A stretch of 64,000 bases of DNA from Vibrio sp. SCSIO 43135 (GTDB lineage Bacteria; Pseudomonadota; Gammaproteobacteria; Enterobacterales; Vibrionaceae), in NCBI RefSeq assembly GCF_023716665.1, contig NZ_CP071859.1, forward strand, positions 1,488,001 through 1,552,000, in the 5' to 3' direction. Positions within the stretch are counted from its first letter, which is position 1. Each line of letters begins with the position of its first letter. Below are positions 59,692-64,000 of the stretch, piece after piece. Both the position numbers and the translations under genes were made by a program. The notes below the pieces were generated by a model that was not told the DNA's origin, searched no databases, and saw only the letters and a list, made by a program, of their open reading frames with translations.

Positions 59692-60789
59692 TTATCGTTT
59701 GTGACCGGTATGAAGTTTGTTTTCAAGCCATATCGAGTACCTCGACATGCCAAAACAAAATACCCAGAACACTAACGCGACAAATACATAACTTTCTGTT
59801 GCAAAGCCTAACCACTCTGGGTCGGTGTTTGCAGCTTGACCTATACCTAGTACATCAAACATACCAATGATTAGAACTAGACTGGTATCTTTAAATAGAC
59901 CGATAAAGGTATTTACGATTGAAGGAATTGTGATTTTTAAAGCCTGAGGCAAAATAATAAGCCCCATTTTTTTCCAGTAGCTTAACCCTAGAGCATCAGC
60001 TGCCTCGTATTGGCCTTTAGGGATCGCTTGTAAACCGCCGCGAACCACTTCTGCCATATAAGCGGCACTGAACATCACCACACCGATTAGTGCACGTATC
60101 AGTTTGTCAGTTTCTGAACCTGCAGTTAGGAACAGTGGCAACATTACTGAAGCCATGAACAGAACAGTAATCAGCGGAACACCACGCCAAATTTCAATAT
60201 AGACGGTACAAATACTACGGATGATCGGCATTTCAGAGCGTCTACCAAGTGCAAGTGCAACACCGATTGGCAGAGATACCACAATACCAACGAGAGCGAT
60301 GATTAGTGTAACGAGTAAACCACCCCACTTATGTGTTTCCACAACCTCTAGCCCGAATACGCCACCGTAAAGTAACCCGGCGATAATGAACGGATAAATG
60401 TTGACGAAGAACAACCAAATCCAAAGTCTTTTTGGCGTTTTTTCATACGCCAGCAATACGGTGAATATAGCTAAAGTGATGTAGAACAGGCGAGGGCGCC
60501 ATAACTCGGCCTCTGGGTAGAAGCCGTACATAAACTGCTCCCAGCGCACGCTAATGAACACCCAGCATGCTCCTTCTCGAGTACAAGCGTCGCGAGTTGT
60601 TCCTACCCAGTCTGCATTGAGAATAGCCCAGTCAAAGATGTACCATGCTAGAGAAAAGGCAAAGTAACCTAAGACTAAAGTTACTATTGAATTTACCGGC
60701 GTATTAAACAGGTTTTTACGTAACCAGCCTACAACACCAACAGTATTTGCTGGAGGCGGAAGATCTGGCTGAAATTGATGTATGCTCAT
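59692..60789 (-). CDS. aapM: General L-amino acid ABC transporter permease AapM
   Basis: 365 residues with about eight transmembrane helices; the C-terminal half is a His/Glu/Gln/Arg/opine-type permease with EAA-loop sequence AADALGLSYWKKMGLIILPQ. The long, partly polar N-terminal half is a feature of AapM/YhdY. It pairs with AapQ. The gap to aapQ is 2 bp, so the pair is translationally coupled. Confidence 0.93.
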   Translation of the reverse strand: MSIHQFQPDLPPPANTVGVVGWLRKNLFNTPVNSIVTLVLGYFAFSLAWYIFDWAILNADWVGTTRDACTREGACWVFISVRWEQFMYGFYPEAELWRPRLFYITLAIFTVLLAYEKTPKRLWIWLFFVNIYPFIIAGLLYGGVFGLEVVETHKWGGLLVTLIIALVGIVVSLPIGVALALGRRSEMPIIRSICTVYIEIWRGVPLITVLFMASVMLPLFLTAGSETDKLIRALIGVVMFSAAYMAEVVRGGLQAIPKGQYEAADALGLSYWKKMGLIILPQALKITIPSIVNTFIGLFKDTSLVLIIGMFDVLGIGQAANTDPEWLGFATESYVFVALVFWVFCFGMSRYSIWLENKLHTGHKR

Positions 60790-60791
60790 CG

Positions 60792-61997
60792 TTATCTCTC
60801 CACCAAGGCTACTTTACGGTTATAAACGTTCATCAATGCTGAAGTTAGCAAGCTCAGCGTTAGATAAACCCCCATCGTCATAGCGATAATTTCTATTGCT
60901 TGACCGGTTTGGTTAAGCGTTGTTCCTGCAAATACAGATACCAAATCAGGGTAACCAATTGCCATCGCCAAAGACGAGTTTTTGGTCAGGTTTAAGTATT
61001 GGCTCGTTAGTGGAGGAATAATGATTCGCAAGGCTTGCGGAATCACGACCAGTTTCAGCGTTCTTGAGCGGGGTAAACCCAGGCTCATTGCCGCTTCAGT
61101 TTGGCCATGGCTTACCGCATTAATACCAGATCGAACAATCTCCGCGATAAATGATGCAGTATAGATAGACAGTGCGAGCAACAATGCTGCTAACTCTGGA
61201 ATAATGCTTATACCGCCGCGGAAGTTAAATCCTTTCAGTTCTGGCATTTCTGCACTAATAGGTGAACCCATTAAGAAATAAACGACAACCGGTAGGCCAA
61301 CGCATAATCCAAGAATAATACGTCCCATAGGAGTCTGTTGACCGGTCAGTCTTTGCTTATTATTCGCCCAGATATTAATGACGATAGAAGCGATAATACC
61401 GAAAACCAATGCAGCGATGACTATCCCACTGCCTTGTTCAAAAACAGGAGCAGGGAAATAAAGTCCACGAACATTTAGGAAAACAGCTTCACCGAGACTC
61501 ATACTTTGTCTTGGAGACGGGAGTGCCTGCAAAACTGCGAAGTACCAGAAAAAGATTTGTAAAAGTAGGGGTACGTTTCGGAAAATCTCAATGTAAACCG
61601 CAGCGAGTCGACTAACTAACCAGTTAGATGATAAGCGAGCGACACCCATCACGAAACCAATAACGGTAGCCAGAATAATACCTAGGAAAGATACTAGGGC
61701 AGTATTGAGTAGGCCGATAACGAAAGTACGTCCGTAAGAGTAGGTTTCATCGTATTCAATGAGCGTAAGGCCAATCCCAAAGCCAGCTTCTTGATCAAGG
61801 AAACCAAAACCAGTGGCGATACCACGAGCGTCTAGGTTTGTAAGGGCGTTATTAACAATGGTGTAGAAGAAAAAGATCAGCGCTAAAATCGCAATGATTT
61901 GAAAAACGACAGATCGAAAGGTGGGATTGTATATAAGGCTTGTGCTTTTGGCTGATCCGTTATCAGCCTGAGAAGCAACAGTATTAGTAGGTTTCAT
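60792..61997 (-). CDS. aapQ: General L-amino acid ABC transporter permease AapQ
   Basis: 401 residues with a long N-terminal extension that includes one helix (about 30-50) and an extracytoplasmic part, then a permease domain containing the EAA loop EAAMSLGLPRSRTLKLVVIPQ, shortened here to EAAMSLGLPRSRTLKLVVIP. The length and two-part layout match AapQ/YhdX. It follows aapJ after 74 bp that hold a terminator-like hairpin. Confidence 0.93.
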   Translation of the reverse strand: MKPTNTVASQADNGSAKSTSLIYNPTFRSVVFQIIAILALIFFFYTIVNNALTNLDARGIATGFGFLDQEAGFGIGLTLIEYDETYSYGRTFVIGLLNTALVSFLGIILATVIGFVMGVARLSSNWLVSRLAAVYIEIFRNVPLLLQIFFWYFAVLQALPSPRQSMSLGEAVFLNVRGLYFPAPVFEQGSGIVIAALVFGIIASIVINIWANNKQRLTGQQTPMGRIILGLCVGLPVVVYFLMGSPISAEMPELKGFNFRGGISIIPELAALLLALSIYTASFIAEIVRSGINAVSHGQTEAAMSLGLPRSRTLKLVVIPQALRIIIPPLTSQYLNLTKNSSLAMAIGYPDLVSVFAGTTLNQTGQAIEIIAMTMGVYLTLSLLTSALMNVYNRKVALVER

Positions 61998-62023
61998 ACA
62001 GCTATAACCTCAAATCCATTTTA

Positions 62024-62052
62024 CAAAAAGGGCGGCCTAAACCGCCCAATTT
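62024..62052 (-). terminator. Attenuator hairpin between aapJ and aapQ
   Basis: On the minus strand GGGCGG and CCGCCC pair around TTTAGG and are followed by TTTTT. Standing between the binding-protein gene and the permease genes, it probably allows excess AapJ synthesis by partial termination. Confidence 0.75.
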
Positions 62053-62071
62053 TTATTTAGATGTTGCTTAA

Positions 62072-63100
62072 TTAACGGATTGGTGGCGCGTACATGAAGC
62101 CACCAGCATTCCACAGTGCGTTAACACCTCGTGAAATTTGTAGCGGAGAGCCAGTACCAACAGTGCGCTCGAAGCTTTCACCGTAGTTACCAACTTGTTT
62201 CACTACTTGATAGCCCCAATCGTCACGAATGCCTAGGCCTTTACCTTTAGGGCCATCAACACCTAAGATACGCTTAACGTTTGGATCTTTTGATTTAAGC
62301 ATTTCGTCGGCATTCTTCGAAGTAATGCCGTACTCTTCTGCGTTAATCATTGCGTTAAGTGTCCACTTAGCAACGTTAAACCACTTGTCATCATCTTGGC
62401 GTACAACTGGGCCTAGTGGCTCTTTAGAAATGATTTCTGGAAGTACGACTGCTGATGAAGGATCTTTCAAGTTAAGGCGAAGTGCATATAGACCTGATTG
62501 GTCAGTTGTTAGTACGTCACAACGACCGGCATCGAAACCTTTTGAAGTTTGCGCTGCTGTATCAAATACAACCGGCTTGTATGCCATGCCTTGGTTACGG
62601 AAGTAATCTGCTAGGTTTAGCTCGGTTGTTGTACCAGACTGAACACAAACAGATGCGCCGTCGAGCTCTTTAGCGCTTGAAATACCAAGATCTTTCTTAA
62701 CCATGAAACCTTGACCATCGTAGTAGTTAACGCCTACGAAGTTTAGGCCTAGTGCAGTATCACGGTGAAGTGTCCAAGTGGTGTTACGAGATAGAACGTC
62801 AATCTCGCCAGATTGTAGGGCTGTAAAACGCTCTTTCGCTGTTAGCGGAACATATTTAACTTTCGTTTTGTCGCCAAGAACCGCTGCTGCTAGAGCTTGA
62901 CAATACTCAACATCGATTCCTTCCCATTCGCCTTTAGAGTTAGGGTTAGAGAACCCTGGCAGACCAGTACTTACACCACAAGTTAAAAAGCCTTGTTTTG
63001 TTACTTTGTCCAGGGTGCTTTCTGCTGCTGATGCAGATGTTGCCATCATTGCAGTAGATGCAGCTACGACTGAAGCAAGAATTGTTAGTTTATTTGCCAT
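62072..63100 (-). CDS. aapJ: General L-amino acid ABC transporter binding protein AapJ
   Basis: 342 residues with a signal peptide (about 1-26, ending SASA). The mature protein shows the SBP_bac_3 fold: LTCGVSTGLPGFS, then WEGIDVEYCQALAAAVLGD, and the RNTTWTLHRDT segment typical of AapJ/YhdW. It binds a broad range of L-amino acids in the periplasm. Translation starts behind GGAAGGA. It is the first gene of the operon. Confidence 0.95.
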   Translation of the reverse strand: MANKLTILASVVAASTAMMATSASAAESTLDKVTKQGFLTCGVSTGLPGFSNPNSKGEWEGIDVEYCQALAAAVLGDKTKVKYVPLTAKERFTALQSGEIDVLSRNTTWTLHRDTALGLNFVGVNYYDGQGFMVKKDLGISSAKELDGASVCVQSGTTTELNLADYFRNQGMAYKPVVFDTAAQTSKGFDAGRCDVLTTDQSGLYALRLNLKDPSSAVVLPEIISKEPLGPVVRQDDDKWFNVAKWTLNAMINAEEYGITSKNADEMLKSKDPNVKRILGVDGPKGKGLGIRDDWGYQVVKQVGNYGESFERTVGTGSPLQISRGVNALWNAGGFMYAPPIR

Positions 63101-63560
63101 TTGTATCCTTCCTGTATGATCCGTGTTAAACCAGGTGACCCCTGATACAACTTACTCATAAATGTTGTGTTTTATAATTTGTCGGTCAACTTGGTGATTA
63201 GTAACAATCAACTAAATCAACCATTTATAAGCGTAGGTAAGGATTTGTGTTTTCTCAAATGTATAATTTAAAAAGATTTTTGATGGAACTCACAAACCCA
63301 AACTGTAATTAGAATGACGAAATGTTACGCGAATGTAAATAGTGCAACAGTTCACACTATTGGGGCAAAAGGATTTATCGATAAAATTAATAATTAACAC
63401 TTGTGTAACATTTTATAATGGGTAGTTGTGTTGGAAGTATTGACTAAAGATCGTATTAATTTTGGTGAATAATTGTATTGATACGAATAAATAGATGATC
63501 GTGGTGCCCCAATTTTGGTAGCATGTTATTGATAGTGTTTTGAATTAACTAGGGACGTAG
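63101..63560. other. Divergent intergenic region between aapJ and cysG
   Basis: 460 bp, AT-rich, with no gene or clear RNA. Promoters for both neighbours must lie here, but none can be named firmly. Nothing else stands out. Confidence 0.5.
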
Positions 63561-64000
63561 ATGCAGTATTTTCCGCTTTTTATGGATTTGTCCAATAAGC
63601 CAGTTCTGGTTGTTGGTGGCGGTGAAGTCGCGAGCCGTAAAGTCGACTCATTGATTCGGGCTGGTGCACAGGTCACTATTGTGTCTCCAAATATCGAGCC
63701 ATACCTAAGAGAGTTGGTTGACAATAAGCGCTGTACATGGGTACAAAACTTTTATTCAAGTGATTTACTTGATAAGTGCTTTGTTCAGGTTTGGGCGACG
63801 ACCGACAATCCAGAGCTCAACCATAAAGTACATAAAGATGCCAAATCTCTTGGGCTATTAGTTAATGTGGTTGATGATCTTCCGTATTGCGATTTTATAA
63901 CTCCCTCTATGATCAATCGGGGGCGTATTCAGCTCGCCATATCAAGTGGTGGCGCTTCTCCTGTACTCGTTCGCAATATTCGAGAATTGCTAGAAACGGT
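63561..64000 (+). CDS. cysG: Siroheme synthase (CysG) N-terminal part, 3' end outside window
   Basis: The ATG at 63561 follows AGGGA and opens at least 146 residues with no stop. The start MQYFPLFMDLSNKPVLVVGGGEVA, split here as MQYFPLFMDLSNKPV then LVVGGGEVASRK, has the NAD-binding glycine motif, and NVVDDLPYCDFITPS and SSGGASPVL are the precorrin-2 dehydrogenase/ferrochelatase motifs of CysG. It makes siroheme for sulfite and nitrite reductases. Whether a methyltransferase domain follows, as in E. coli CysG, is not visible. Confidence 0.9.
   Translation, partial: MQYFPLFMDLSNKPVLVVGGGEVASRKVDSLIRAGAQVTIVSPNIEPYLRELVDNKRCTWVQNFYSSDLLDKCFVQVWATTDNPELNHKVHKDAKSLGLLVNVVDDLPYCDFITPSMINRGRIQLAISSGGASPVLVRNIRELLET

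Noticed and set aside
1..64000. Insertion sequences, prophage, integron or tRNA genes
   Set aside because: No transposase, integrase, terminal inverted repeats with target duplication or tRNA cloverleaf was recognised on either strand.

Overview
The window reads as ordinary chromosome of a marine gammaproteobacterium, almost certainly a Vibrio or close relative. The grounds are family-level: a GntR-regulated prpB-prpC-acnD-prpF-prpE operon, the rlmI/acyP/tusE/yccA neighbourhood shared with enterics, a Vibrio-style NUDIX/PAP2-like fusion, DUF2750 and DUF3859 proteins, abundant c-di-GMP enzymes, and a giant RTX adhesin with its own TolC/OmpA pair. I found no rRNA, tRNA, insertion sequence, prophage or CRISPR array.

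Layout. 1-6.8 kb: end of an outer-membrane-type gene, a glutaredoxin, a YgjP-like metallopeptidase, rlmF, a tiny membrane protein, a PilW/PilF-type lipoprotein, metA with a MetJ-like operator, a P-loop kinase overlapping a DUF3859 gene, and a CSS-EAL phosphodiesterase. 7.0-11.8 kb: a minus-strand export operon (TolC-like, HlyD-like, two ABC-2 permeases) without an ATPase gene, driven by a promoter whose -10 lies inside a perfect 30-bp palindrome. 11.9-15.3 kb: tctCBA tripartite tricarboxylate transporter. 15.7-18.8 kb: a 1054-residue Cache/SBP/HAMP/HD-GYP receptor. 19.1-27.8 kb: the methylcitrate (propionate) operon with its GntR regulator and likely operators. 27.9-36.1 kb: an acetyltransferase, a periplasmic NUDIX protein fused to a degenerate PAP2 membrane domain, an aspzincin (M35) protein without a signal peptide, a YidA-like phosphatase, queE-queC, a TPR-GGDEF cyclase and a DUF2750 protein.

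36.2-54.5 kb is the most striking part: TolC and OmpA partners divergent from a LapA-like giant adhesin locus of about 15.9 kb. It has an N-terminal retention module with a LapG-type TAAG site, 16 Ig-like repeats of 393 bp in two alternating types, several ligand-binding-type domains, a von Willebrand A domain and C-terminal RTX repeats. As given, the reading frame is broken by three single-base indels (two deletions, one insertion), all within one copy of a nearly identical 1572-bp tandem duplication. This looks more like a sequence or assembly error than decay.

54.5-64 kb: rlmI, a chemoreceptor, acyP, tusE, yccA, the general amino-acid ABC transporter aapJQMP, and the start of cysG (siroheme synthase).

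Functional themes: propionate/tricarboxylate use (prp, tct), amino-acid uptake (aap), and surface attachment with c-di-GMP signalling (one EAL, one HD-GYP and one GGDEF protein, plus an adhesin of the kind normally controlled through LapD/LapG). LapD, LapG and the inner-membrane type I exporter are not in this window.
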